Source: Nothophaeocryptopus gaeumannii (taxonomy: Eukaryota; Ascomycota; Dothideomycetes; Mycosphaerellales; Mycosphaerellaceae). Taken from it: DNA of 64,000 nt. Location: NCBI GenBank assembly GCA_031771865.1, contig JASISA010000022.1, positions 2,108,001-2,172,000 of the forward strand, in the 5' to 3' direction. The translations under genes were made by a program, and so were the position numbers. This document shows, piece after piece, positions 18,517 to 28,585 of this stretch. A model generated the notes under the pieces. That model saw nothing but the letters and a program-made list of their open reading frames with translations. It was not told where the DNA came from and ran no database searches. Every line of letters begins with the position of its first letter. Position 1 is the stretch's first letter.

Positions 18517-19205
18517 TCAAAGAAGAGTCCCGTTTTGAGCCTGACCATTTGAGCCATCAATTGTCTCGAGGATCATCCACGCCTCGCCCACATATCCCTT
18601 CGCATCTTTCGGAATGAACACCTGCTGCAAGTCGAGTCATACTGCTCACAATCAAAGTAGAAGTTGCAGAACAGCCGCATCCTCCCCAGTAGATCCTATG
18701 GTGATGTCTGCAGGTACGACTTGATGAGAAGTCCGGAAATTGGAACAAAGAAGCAGCCGGCAAGTTCAGTAGCCGCCTGTAGCTGTCATTGGAAGGCCAA
18801 AATGAGGCAGAGGATCATTTGCGCGTACTCTTCATCCGAAAATCTGAAGATGATATCTCTCAAGAGGTTAGGCCTTAGGCTCTTCGATTCAAGATGGTTC
18901 GCAAGGTTGACGATTGTTCAGCGAATCAGATCAGGCCGCTGCCTGCTGTCAGCAACCGAGCAGATAGACATCAGTATCGGAAGAGCCGCCGCTTGTTTGT
19001 TGACGTGATGTCGTTGTGTCAAGTGTCTGAGCAGATGGTTGAAGTTGAGAGAGGTATTGTTGAAGAAACGCGAAGTGAAGACAGGCATTGGCTTCCTGAG
19101 GCAGGAGCCCCGGGCTGAGCCGAGCCAATAATACGCGCCTGCCCTTTCGACACGTCTGAACATCAAACATCGCATCCACGAGAGACGCATCTTCAATATG
19201 GACTA
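18517..19205 (-). pseudogene. Decayed protein-coding relic, family unknown
   Basis: On the minus strand, coding-like segments follow one another in shifting frames: IEDASLVDAMFDVQTCRKGR with RVLLARLSPGLLPQEANACL, then TIVNLANHLESKSLRPNLLR and DIIFRFSDEEYAQMILCLIL, a TGA at 18786-18788, QLQAATELAGCFFVPISGLL, a TAG at 18696-18698, DLLGRMRLFCNFYFDC, and after one more shift VFIPKDAKGYVGEAWMILET ending at a TGA (18517-18519). The segments read as one helical protein with two internal stops and at least two small indels. I do not know the family. The upstream end runs into the 5' region of PIG-S, so the relic is truncated. Recognition rests on protein-like composition, not on a known domain, so confidence is moderate. 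Confidence 0.45.
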
Positions 19206-19219
19206 GCACTTTGTTCATC

Positions 19220-20838
19220 ATGGACGCGCCCACAGAGGACAAGAAAGCTCCGGCAGCTGACTTACCTGCGGAATCGAAGACGACGACATGGACGCGTCGT
19301 CTCATCATCTTCTCTTTCTGGGCAGTCGTAATCTTCCTAGGACTGCCTCACTGGACATGGACCACTTCGATTCGCCGGTCGACTCTGCCTCTTGAAGCTA
19401 TGAACTCTTGGGATGATGGAAATGTATGCAGTGACTTGCTTTAATACAATCTCGCTGTTGCTAATAAAAGAAGGCATGTCAATTGCAATATCCGTTGCAT
19501 ATTCAGCTGCAAGCTCCAGGCATCCCGCTCGATTCTAGAAAGACCCTGGTATCCATCATCGAGACGATCCTTAATGGCGAACCACTCCTCCCTCTGCATA
19601 CGTTCCATGTTTCTCTCGACAATTCAAGCAAGGCAGACATCGCACTGACCGTAAACCTCGACTTTTCCACCGACTCCACCTCGCTGGGCTTGAGACCCTG
19701 GGAGCCAGTATTCGACATAAAACTCCCCACTCCTGGTAATCCTACTGAGCTGGGAGCTTTTATAGCTCAAGAAGTGTCGCGGCTATTCATGGACGAAAGC
19801 GCCGCTCTTTCACATCTGATCACTGGAACACCCTTTGCCAAAAGCGTACATCCTCTGACTCTTGGACCTGAACAGCAACAAAATCTGGAAAAGAGAACAA
19901 CAAGAGCCTTCAAATATGCCTCTACATACCATCTGACATTCTCGCTCTTCTCTCCAACTGCATCACCTTCCGCGTGGGAGATCGACGAAGCTCTGAAGGC
20001 ATATATTGACCCGCTGCTCAAGCCGTTATCGTCTATCAGCAAGATCACGATTGATACCCAGGTCCAGCTATACGCCTCATTCAGCCCTTCGATAGCCGGA
20101 CCCGTCTACGATGATGCGAGGAAGCAATGGACATTGAAGTACGATGACCTGACTGGCTTCGTCAATGCAGCTGAGTGGCCGCTGAGTCCCAGCATCGGTT
20201 CTGGACCTACGATCAATCTTGTGCTTTATGTGCCCTCTCCAGAGCAGACGCCTCTGACCATCGGTGACCAAGGACTTACAAGCTGGATAATTCCACAGTG
20301 GGGCGGAGTACAGATCCACAATGCCGCTGGCAGTAAGACCGATGGGCTCACGGTTGATGACTTAAAGCCTGATATGCTCACCTTTGCTGACCAGCTGACC
20401 TCGCTGCTTGGCGTCCCGAAGTCACCTCCGTCTCATCCACTCAGGATCTCTAGCTTAGCGAGGGAGCGGGCAACCTCATTGGTCCTCTCTGCGTCGTCTA
20501 CTCTGGGCGCCCTATCACGACTGACTCTGAAGCTCACATCGATTGCCATACCGGACTCCGTGGCAGATGCAGTCGACGAGACGCTGCTACGACTTGACAA
20601 GGCCTGCACGGATTTGCGGGAAGGCCGTTTCCAGAGTGCCCTGGAGAACGCCCGTACCGCCGAAGATGAAGTCGAGAAGGCCTTCTTCGAGCCTTCCATG
20701 GTCGGCCAAGTCTACTTTCCAGAAGAGCACAAGGTGGCCGTCTACGTGCCTCTTCTTGGCCCAATGGCGGTGCCTTTGATTATGTCTGGTCTCAAGGAGC
20801 TGCGAAAACTGCGGGAGAGGAAGCGCAAGACAGTATGA
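19220..20838 (+). CDS. GPI17: GPI transamidase subunit PIG-S/Gpi17
   Basis: Two exons, join(19220..19423, 19471..20838), with a 47-nt GTATGC...AG intron, give 523 aa. The ATG at 19220 (MDAPTEDKK) is used; the frame upstream opens only at TTG. An N-terminal membrane anchor (LIIFSFWAVVIFLGLPHW) is followed by the luminal domain with family segments: DGNKACQLQYPLHIQL across the splice, ITIDTQVQLYASF, and SWIIPQWGGVQIHN. A second membrane segment near the C-terminus (YVPLLGPMAVPLIMSGLKEL) precedes a short Lys/Arg-rich cytosolic tail. PIG-S works with Gpi8, Gaa1, PIG-T and PIG-U in the endoplasmic reticulum to transfer GPI anchors to proteins. Length and topology are normal. The exact acceptor is chosen because it restores the conserved KAC motif. 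Confidence 0.92.
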
Positions 20839-21413
20839 GCGCAAAATTCACTGCAAGACCGTCGGCCAAAGACAGCAGCACAAAAGTCTTCAGGGTGGAG
20901 AGCCACAGAGCCGGCAAGGCCAGGCCAAGACGCGCATCTGGGAGATCAAACGGCAGCCACCCGCGGCTGAAGCTCAAGAGCATGCCAGTCCACACATATC
21001 GGCAGCAGGAAGGTATGAGTGGGCTTAAAACGCCCAGCCAAGTGAAGCGGGTGTTGCACGTTCCGTACCAGCCGCGAAGCGGCTCATGGCCCTGCATGAA
21101 CTCAATCCGAGCTGCAAGTCATTCGCAGCGGACCTGCTCTTCAGCCAGCTACACATATGTTCAGTAACAAGGAGAGTCGTGAAGTCCAGTTAGAAGTCAT
21201 AGAAAATCGATTCTGGGATATGTTTGAGAAGCTTGTGATTAGTTCTCCAGACGTTCGGACTCCGAGTTTCCGCATGGGGTGTGCAGCTTCGCTCCTTCCT
21301 CTCCTTAACGGTGGAGCCCGCGCGGGGCCGGTGTTTCTTGCTCACTGCACAGGGAAGGACCCATGCTTATTTAACAACATAACATCTCACAAACAGCCAC
21401 AAGATCTATCAGG
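20839..21413. other. Intergenic between PIG-S and the FAH-like gene
   Basis: 575 bp with overlapping short frames on both strands. A perfect small hairpin, agccgc-gaa-gcggct, lies near 21070-21084. A minus-strand frame (20792-21097) is hydrophobic but overlaps the PIG-S end and resembles nothing known. I read the region as PIG-S 3' end plus promoter of the next gene. Confidence 0.4.
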
Positions 21414-22794
21414 ATGGCTACTCCGAAACTCGACCTGCTACCTTACACCATCAACTGCTTGCCCTATGGCGTCATCTCAACGGCAAGCGAGCCTTCACCG
21501 CGATGCGCAGTAGCCATCGGAGCGCATGCCGTCGACCTCGTCCGCTATGCGAAGGCAGGAAAGCTCTCCAGTATAAACGCGGGTCATAACCGCACGCTCC
21601 AGCAGATCTTCGCTGAAGTACGATTTGCCATTACCTCCATGCCTGCTACCACGCTCTGATCGTAATCTTTAGTCTGCCCTCAATGCCTTTGCATCACTAC
21701 CAATTGACATCCGAACAGCTGTTCGTCTGCAGCTACAGGATGACTTGAAGCATGGCAAGGTTTCGCAAGACTGTCTCGTGCCGCTGAAGGATGTCAAGCC
21801 TCACCTGCCAATGTCCATCCCGGGCTTTAGTGACTTCTACACTTCTTTGGATCACTGCAGGTAAGTCGATCTCTCGCCAGCGCATTCTTGGAAGTCTGGG
21901 TGCTGACTTGCCTGTAGGAATTGCTCCGGCGGCGTCGTTACTGGAATCATGAAGAACTGGTACTATGCTCCCTCAGTGTATAACTCGCGCGTCTCTTCCG
22001 TGGTTTCTACGCCCTCCGACATCCGTCGTCCAAAGAATGTCTCGTTCGCCAACAGCGTCATGGATGGAGAGCCCGTATACGGCCCAAGTCAGAAGCTCGA
22101 TTTTGAGCTCGAGATGGGCTACTTCGTTTCCAAGCCTGTTCCTTTCGGCGAGACAATGGACATTGCCGATGCGAAAGAACACATCTTCGGTTTCGTCATG
22201 TTGAACGACTGGTCCGCGAGAGATCACCAACTCTTCGAGATGCGGCCTTTGGGACCTTTCCATTCCAAAGGATTTGGGACATCTATCTCGAATTGGATCG
22301 TGCCAATGCAAGCACTGGAAACATACCCTAGTGCGCCGCAAATCAAGCAGGATCCACCGCCATTTCCGCATTTGACATATCCGCGCGAGGAAGAAGCTGC
22401 CCTAGACATTAAGCTGAGGATCAAGCTTGTGCGAGATGGGAAGGAGACTGTCTTAGGAACGAGCAACCTCAAATATCTGTACTGGACACCTTATCAACAG
22501 CTTGCGCATCACGCTTCTAGTGGATGTGGGATGCAGACGGGCGACTTGATTGGAACAGGAACTATCAGCGGAAGCGGCAAGAACGAGAAGGGAGAGCATA
22601 CGGAGTTAGGTTGTTTGTATGAGGCCGAGAGAACCAAAACGCAAGTCATGCCACAGAACAAGAGCGGGAAGTATGAGACTGGGTACCTGGAGGATGGCGA
22701 TGAGATTATCCTGGAAGGCTGGTGTGAAGATGGAGAAGGGAATGCTATGCTTGGGTTTGGAGAGTGTCGTGGGCGGATCACGCCGCCGAAGTGA
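21414..22794 (+). CDS. Fumarylacetoacetase-like hydrolase (FAH family)
   Basis: Three exons, join(21414..21617, 21673..21860, 21918..22794), with introns of 55 and 57 nt, give about 422 aa, the usual FAH length. The N-terminal SH3-like domain (about 1-120) is followed by the catalytic domain. The metal and substrate ligands of FAH are present: Asp and His in SDFYTSLDH, the two Glu in LDFELEMGYFV, and Asp in GFVMLNDWSARDHQLFE. The C-terminal segments SSGCGMQTGDLIGTGTISG and GYLEDGDEIILEGWCEDGEG are typical. FAH splits fumarylacetoacetate to fumarate and acetoacetate, the last step of tyrosine breakdown. Two sites differ from ordinary FAH: the YHGRASS segment reads YNSRVSS, and the DFYxSxxHA context reads DHCRNCSGG. 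No other tyrosine-catabolism genes are adjacent, so this may be a paralogue with another acylpyruvate-type substrate. Confidence 0.85.
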
Positions 22795-22942
22795 GTACAA
22801 TCTTACTCGCTGACTCTCAGTACCCCGTCCAGCTGGACGCATAGTACGCCATTAGGATACCATGGACACAGAACTACATCCAAAGCAATCGGTAGCTGCA
22901 TGTCGGTGACTTCCTTGCCCTCCCTCTGCTCTTTCTCGCGAC

Positions 22943-24430
22943 TCACTTCCCACCACTGGCCAAAACACTCATCCCACCGTCCCCACCAACCCTCAATCTC
23001 GTCTTCATCTTTAGAACTTTCGTGCCCAGCTTTTTCTGCACTGCCGGCTTTGCCGTAACTCCTTCACCCTCAGAGCCGTCATCATTGACTCCACCAGCCT
23101 CGAGCCCAACAAACGAATTTGACGAAAATACCAGACTTTCCCCGACGTCTAGTTCGAGGATCCTTTGGAAGATCCTCTCCTGTTCTCCCTCTGAGCTGTT
23201 GCAGATCATACTGCTCGCGCCACCGAGGTGCTGTTTGACGGTCGAAAACCAAGCTGGGGAGGTGAAGCGATGGATTATGGTTGTGGAGCAGAGGTCGAGG
23301 AGGGAGGGAGAGAGGGTTGGTTCTTGGGTTGAGATGATGACTCTTGTAGCGTTGTGTCGTTGTTCACGGATGGTGGTTAGCAGGCGATCTGTGAATCCAT
23401 TCGAAGAGGTATTGCTATTGAGAAATTTGTGGGCTTCGTCAAGCGCCACCACGAGGCCGGAGGTCGGACGGTTCTGGATGGACAGGCTGAGGAGGATATC
23501 GAAGAGGACGGTCGCGGAGGCTTGGTCGATGAGCGGGTCGGAGAGGTCGATTATCGTTAGGGTGCCTGGGTGCAAGGCGTAAGGGTCGGCAGCTCCAGAA
23601 CCAGCCTTGGTCTTAGGATCGTGAGAATGTGTGCCTGGTCTAGCCATGAAGGATTTGAGTAGTTCGAGGCGCATATTCATCATCATCTCCTGCCCAGGAT
23701 TCATCTTCTGCTTCTTAATATCCGCAAGGAATTTATTGAACTCGAATCTACGGCCTGAGATGGCCGTCTCGCGCAGGATGCGTTGGATGACTTCCATGTA
23801 CAACGGCACACCACCTGCACTCTCATCGAAAGCCATAAGTCTCTGCATCCTCTCAACATTGAGGTGTTGGTCTTGGAAAACGATGGTGTTGACACGAAGG
23901 TGCTTCTTCGCCCCTTCCAACGCCAGATACCGTTGAGCTAGCCCTGTGGCAGCTGAACTTCGTGAAACCAGAACGTTCACGGGTATGCCTCTCGCACAGA
24001 GATGAGCTGCTTCAGCGACACCTTGGGAATCTTTATCGTAGTGAAATACCACACCGGCGAGAGGTTTCTTGAGCAAATTGCAGTTGGGGACGGAGAGAAG
24101 GCAGTTTTCGAGCATGGCAGAGAGGGTGTACGACTTTCCCGAGCCCTGGGAGCCACAGATGAAGGTGCTGTTTGGAGCGTTTGTGTTGAGCAAGATGGGT
24201 TCGTGGGCGGCGAGTGAGGGAGTCGAGTCGAGGTTGAATCCCAGAAGGCCGTACTGTGAAAAGATGCGGGTTTCCTTTGAGGTCGTTGAGTCGACGGAAT
24301 GCTTTACAGCGAGGCAGAAGAGAGGTGAGGTGCGGATCTCTTCGAGGCGCCCGGTTCTGTCGCCGACTATCTTGTTGAGGTATTGTTTTTGGTAAAGAGC
24401 TTTCTCCGTCTCGTATGCGCTCGAAGGCAT
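22943..24430 (-). CDS. P-loop ATPase (fungal HerA/VirB4-like family)
   Basis: Single exon, 495 aa, ATG at 24430. Walker A is GSQGSGKSYTLSAML (about residues 93-107), preceded by NTNAPNSTFIC. Walker B is SGLVVALDEAHKFLN in the second half, followed by an arginine-rich TTIREQRHNATRVIISTQEP segment, as in HerA/FtsK/VirB4-type ATPases (sensor and arginine-finger region). A DLSDPLIDQASATVLFDILL stretch lies between. No transmembrane segment is evident. Fungi carry a poorly studied family of this design; I cannot give a substrate. The C-terminal ~60 residues are Gly- and basic-rich and probably disordered. It is 148 bp from the convergent FAH-like gene. Confidence 0.7.
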   Translation of the reverse strand: MPSSAYETEKALYQKQYLNKIVGDRTGRLEEIRTSPLFCLAVKHSVDSTTSKETRIFSQYGLLGFNLDSTPSLAAHEPILLNTNAPNSTFICGSQGSGKSYTLSAMLENCLLSVPNCNLLKKPLAGVVFHYDKDSQGVAEAAHLCARGIPVNVLVSRSSAATGLAQRYLALEGAKKHLRVNTIVFQDQHLNVERMQRLMAFDESAGGVPLYMEVIQRILRETAISGRRFEFNKFLADIKKQKMNPGQEMMMNMRLELLKSFMARPGTHSHDPKTKAGSGAADPYALHPGTLTIIDLSDPLIDQASATVLFDILLSLSIQNRPTSGLVVALDEAHKFLNSNTSSNGFTDRLLTTIREQRHNATRVIISTQEPTLSPSLLDLCSTTIIHRFTSPAWFSTVKQHLGGASSMICNSSEGEQERIFQRILELDVGESLVFSSNSFVGLEAGGVNDDGSEGEGVTAKPAVQKKLGTKVLKMKTRLRVGGDGGMSVLASGGK

Positions 24431-24804
24431 GATTTGCCAAGTGCTTGTCTGTCGTGTGTGGTGTCAGGCTTGTAGATGGAGTCTATCCATTCCGCAGTAC
24501 ATCTATTAATATACATCAGATTTTCAGCACCATGCAGCAAACTCTAGACATGATCCAGTCTCCCATTGTCAGTATCGGCCTGGAGCCTGAAACTGTATTG
24601 TACAGTCAAAGAAGGCCCATCAAACGCCAATCAGTGCCAAACATGCGTGCACACACAGCCGTGCAAACAACACCTTTTTCAGCCAGAGACGCGCAGGTCT
24701 CACTTCGTAGGCAACTCCTTAAACACCTTCCGAAACACCTTCTTCGCATTGTACAGATTCAAAAGTCTCAGTCTCTCATTGTCCAAATGCGCTGGATCGC
24801 TTGC
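24431..24804. other. Region between two minus-strand genes, partly former coding
   Basis: 374 bp. The part 24700-24804 continues the reading frame of the next gene beyond its TAA for 34 more codons (see that entry); the remainder is probably promoter of the P-loop ATPase. Confidence 0.5.
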
Positions 24805-25452
24805 TTAATCACATGGGAAATGTGCCGCGGGAGCATTAAACTCCTTTTCTAAAAATCGGATAGCTAGGATCGAGCTACCTTCACGAATGTACAAGGGCTT
24901 TCTACGCTGCTTGTCCTTCGCTTCCGGTGGGGATGCAATCTGCTCGAGTTTGTTCGCTACCTCTGCCATGGGATTCAGAGGCGTCAGAGGCGTCAGAGGT
25001 GTCGTGCTGCCGTTGGCGAGCGTAGTTGATGTAGTTGGAGAGGGCTTGGAAGTAGGTCGACCGTTTGTAGTCGGAGGTATGCGGACTTTAAAAGGTGCTC
25101 CTAATAACTGTCGTCGATGATGTGTCGTTGTTGTGTCGATCGGGCCCCATGCATCCATAATAGCTTCTTCTAGTGTCTTGAAGATTTCATTGGTCCAATC
25201 TCCCAGCCACGGCTCGGCTTTGTGATCAAGGCCACGGGAGCCATCGTTGTCTGTCCGCTGGACCTCGTTTCCGTTCCTGCCGCTATCACTGAGCTGTACT
25301 CGGCGCTCATCTCTCCACTCTTGATGCATATCATCCGCGCGTCGCGGTGTACTGTAATCATTCGTGCGCCGATTTTCCCGTGTTCGATCATCTGCATATC
25401 GTCGTGGCCGCCGAAAAGGCGACCTCGAGCGGTTGCGCCAACCCTCTGCCAT
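24805..25452 (-). CDS. RS-rich hypothetical protein, probably truncated by a nonsense codon
   Basis: An open frame of 215 aa from an ATG at 25452. The first 75 residues are Arg/Ser/Asp-rich (RSRSPFRRPRRYADD), reminiscent of RNA-associated proteins. A middle part contains LGDWTNEIFKTLEEAIMDAW. A Thr/Pro/Ser-rich linker follows, with a 9-bp tandem repeat (TPL units). The end is IREGSSILAIRFLEKEFN, then AHFPCD and TAA at 24805-24807. Beyond this stop the same frame stays open for 34 codons with protein-like sequence (SDPAHLDNERLRLLNLYNAK, then VFRKVFKELPTK) and ends at 24700. A CAA-to-TAA change would explain this. No family is recognised. Confidence 0.5.
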   Translation of the reverse strand: MAEGWRNRSRSPFRRPRRYADDRTRENRRTNDYSTPRRADDMHQEWRDERRVQLSDSGRNGNEVQRTDNDGSRGLDHKAEPWLGDWTNEIFKTLEEAIMDAWGPIDTTTTHHRRQLLGAPFKVRIPPTTNGRPTSKPSPTTSTTLANGSTTPLTPLTPLNPMAEVANKLEQIASPPEAKDKQRRKPLYIREGSSILAIRFLEKEFNAPAAHFPCD

Positions 25453-25990
25453 CTTTTGCGTACAGGACTTCGCGCCAAAACTCCAAGCGCCGCCGCTGAG
25501 CGAGTATGCGAATCTGTTGGTATTGGCAAAGAATCGCTTCGATGTCTCAAGATGGAGTGGGCTGGAGAGTCCCTGGGGTTTGGCATAGCGCGAAACTTAG
25601 AGTTTGACTAGCCCCTCTGAGAATGTGGGGACGCATGTGATAGTTGAATGTAAGTGAATCCTAAGGCACGAAGAACGCTCAGATCTTTCCCCTCTATCAT
25701 CTACCTGTACCGAAACCGGGACGCACATAAAGAGCATGTTTCTACATTCAATCTGTATCTGAGCAAAGGCTCGGTGTGCTCCTTGACAACAAAGCCACCC
25801 AGCTGAAGGCAGGCTGCGCAAGCCGCGCCAACGCCCTGTTCCCTATTCCCTATTTCCTAGATCTTAGGTATTTGCGATATGAGTCGAGTTGCGCTCAGCG
25901 TGAGCCAGAGTACGGCCATATCTGGGCTCTGGTTGCAGCAATAAAGCCCATACTAACCTCAATGGCAAGGATCTACGAAATCTGGACGAA
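25453..25990. promoter_or_regulatory. Divergent upstream region, no gene seen
   Basis: 538 bp between the RS-rich gene (-) and the decayed coiled-coil gene (+). Open frames here are short, and most are antisense to or continue the neighbours. Promoter function is inferred only from position. Confidence 0.35.
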
Positions 25991-27298
25991 ATGGCAGCCG
26001 CGTCGAGATCACTCGCTCCTCCAGAAGTGCCTCGCCAACTTGTCACGGGAACCGAAGTGGCGCCGAGTCGCTCGAGAGGATCTTGATCGACGCGTTCGGA
26101 GAGTCGAGCAATCAAAGCGCCGTTCGCTGAGCCCGCGCCGGCCTCGACAACCCAAGACGACTTCGCTATCTCGGGGTCATATTCAGAAGCTCAGAAGCCC
26201 TAGTAAGGGTCAGGTACACAACAGCGAGCCCAAGAGAACGGCAGCATCTGTATCTGCAGAGGTCGTCAGTTCTAGCGCCGAGAATGTGGACCCAATATTA
26301 CTCCAACTTTGCCATAGCTCGAGCAGATTCGCCGATATGGAGAAGCAATATTCACTCTCAAGAGCCAACTTGATGATGCGCAAACAGCCATGGACAATGC
26401 CCGACAAGATGGTGCCAACGAGGACAACACAGAGCTCCAAGCGAAATTAGACGAGCTTCAGGGACTGCAACACTCTCTTGATGAGGCACTAGAGAAGTGG
26501 CACTCCGTGGCAGACGGCATTACGCTAGCGGAAAGCCAAGTCCACACTTACACAAATGCAGCGGTAATTACTGCGCAACAAGACTTGCAGGGAACGAAGC
26601 CTCTAAACGATTGGTCTACGCAAGAGAGAATTCAAACGATCCGACGACAATCGTTCAAGAGCGAGGGCTGGCCTAACGAGCAAGATCCACCGTCGCGAAT
26701 GCCACCAGCGGAAGATGTTGGGAAAGTACTTACACATCTCTCTAAAAATGTAAAGGAGATCAACGAGCAGATCGCCAAATGCGTCGTCAGCAGGTGGTCG
26801 TACGACGAGCAGTGTAATATCCATACGCAACTGTGCAAGAAGCACGACGGCTTCATCGAGCAGCTACGCCAGGTCGAAGTGGCCATTGTAGACGAGGAGG
26901 AACAAGCACTGCCGGAATCGGAACACCCTTTAAATGCAAGCATTGTCAGTAAGGACGCAATCACGAAACAGATCGAGGACCTCGTTCCGCGCATCGAGGA
27001 GTCGCGGAGGACTCTAGACGTAGCCCGGCCAAGACTTGCAACATTCGAAAAGGAGATTGCAGACCTGGCGGAGGGCGCTTTCAAAGATACCGATCTATTG
27101 GACACTGCCATAGACCGTGCTCGGATCCGCTTGGAGCTATTCTCGACATCTGTAGAAGAAAATCATGAGCCACCGGCAATAGACTCCGACGAATGCGCCC
27201 GAGAACAATTGCAGCGCGATGCACACGAGATTTCTAGATACGCAATTCTGGAGGAACGCAAGACTGCCATTCTCAGCTTACTATCGTTTGCAAAATAG
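25991..27298 (+). pseudogene. Coiled-coil protein gene with a scrambled 5' half
   Basis: The 3' part is one long intact frame (26318-27298, first ATG at 26390). It encodes a coiled-coil protein: ARQDGANEDNTELQAKLDEL, DEALEKWHSVADGITLAESQ, EDLVPRIEESRRTLDVARPR. Upstream, protein-like segments jump frames: MAAASRSLAPPEVPRQLVTG, then LERILIDAFGESSNQS, then APFAEPAPASTTQDDFAISG, then SAENVDPILLQLCHSSSRFA with DMEKQ. The last fits onto the coiled coil after loss of one A near 26350. No intron set I tried links them all. The simplest reading is a gene with several small indels; a real gene with unusual introns, starting at the ATG at 26390, is the alternative. Function unknown. Confidence 0.45.
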
Positions 27299-27576
27299 TT
27301 GAGAATGCCAAGCAAATCGAACTGCGGGGAGGCTGGCCGGGCTTAATCGATATTGATTAATATTCATATCATCACAGCGCAAATTGATTGAGGCCCTAGA
27401 ACTTTCAACTTTATAGTCATATTCGAGGAGCGATAGGCAGCCCCTTCGAAAGATTCAACCTACGATAATATTGCGACTATTGCTTGTATAGGCCTAAAAC
27501 TTGCTCTATAGACTAACTGTATATGGAATGAGACAGCTAGGTATATAACAGACTAGTAAGCCTACCTAGTGCAGAG

Positions 27577-28585
27577 ATGTCAGTTGATGGGCCTACGAAG
27601 TTCGAGTTCTTGGCATTCTCAACCAATTCGCAAACGATAGTATCGCAGGCGCATCAGACATGGGCGGCCTACTTAGACGGGCATCACCGCGACCTAGTTC
27701 TCCATGTCCAAGCTGTAGATCCCGGGATACCAGCATGGAGACCTTCGTCGCCTACAATTCGGTATGGACCTGACGACACGAGTCCGTCACGCCGAGAACA
27801 GAATGATGCGCAACTAAGAATGGGCTCGCGACGTAGGTCTCGTTCCTACAGAGAATCAGCGCTTCATCTTCGCCGACAGACCCGACGACGGTTCAGACCT
27901 TGACGCTTATATCGCTGCAGCTCCAAGAGAAAAGGTGCAGTCTTGGATCGACAGACTGCCGAGTACCCCTGGAAGGAGATCAGAAGCTCCTACACGTCCG
28001 GCTGAGAGTCCTGCGCTGTCTTCACCGCCGCTGGGCGTTTCGTTTAGCACGGCCGCGAATCGGTTGCACAAGGAGCTCATCGAACGTGCTGCGACCCTCG
28101 ATCAGGAAGACTGGAAGTCACTGGCATCTTCCATTTCGCCAATCAAGCATAAACGGGACTTTGAACCTGGGCAGGCGATGTTTTGAGCCGATAGTTCGCC
28201 AGCACATTGAACTTTCAACATTCTGGAGCACTCAATACAGCAGGCCAATGGGGAAATCTTGAAGAGCGATAATTGCCGATCTCTCCGCCTCCAAGTATGG
28301 TCTGTCACATCACAGGCCATTCGATGCTGGAAATCAGAGGGGCGGAAGTATGAGCCATCGTTGCAGCCGCTGCAAGGCCCAGAAGAGGACACAGAAGACC
28401 CATGAAAAGGCCAAGAAGAAGCAGAGGAAAAAGCCCCCAGTGGGTTCGATGACGAGTATGACCTTGCAACCATCCAAGAACGAAGCCTTCAACGCGACGC
28501 TTCTTCAATGATACTCAATGCTGTGAGGAAGAAAATTCATCCAGGCAAAGAGGCGTCGTCTACAATCTCTCCTCTCTTTAGTTGA
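27577..28585 (+). pseudogene. Decayed gene of unknown function with about four in-frame stops
   Basis: An ATG at 27577 opens MSVDGPTKFEFLAFSTNSQT, then QAHQTWAAYLDGHHRDLVLH. The coding signal then moves to another frame at about 27720: GMDLTTRVRHAENRMMRN, TAA at 27815-27817, EWARDVGLVPTENQRFIFAD and AYIAAAPREKVQSWIDRLPS. After a TGA at 28184-28186 the same frame resumes after a second TGA (28208-28210) with TFNILEHSIQQANGEILKSD and SLRLQVWSVTSQAIRCWKSE. After a third TGA it gives SGFDDEYDLATIQERSLQRD and ends near 28585. All stops can be read as CAA or CGA turned into TAA or TGA. No family is recognised. It lies 278 bp after the coiled-coil relic, and the AT-rich gap between them (27299-27576) holds no gene. 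Confidence 0.5.

Noticed and set aside
20792..21097. Hydrophobic minus-strand frame of 101 codons
   Set aside because: It overlaps the end of PIG-S, has no recognisable domain, and its composition follows from GC-rich antisense sequence.
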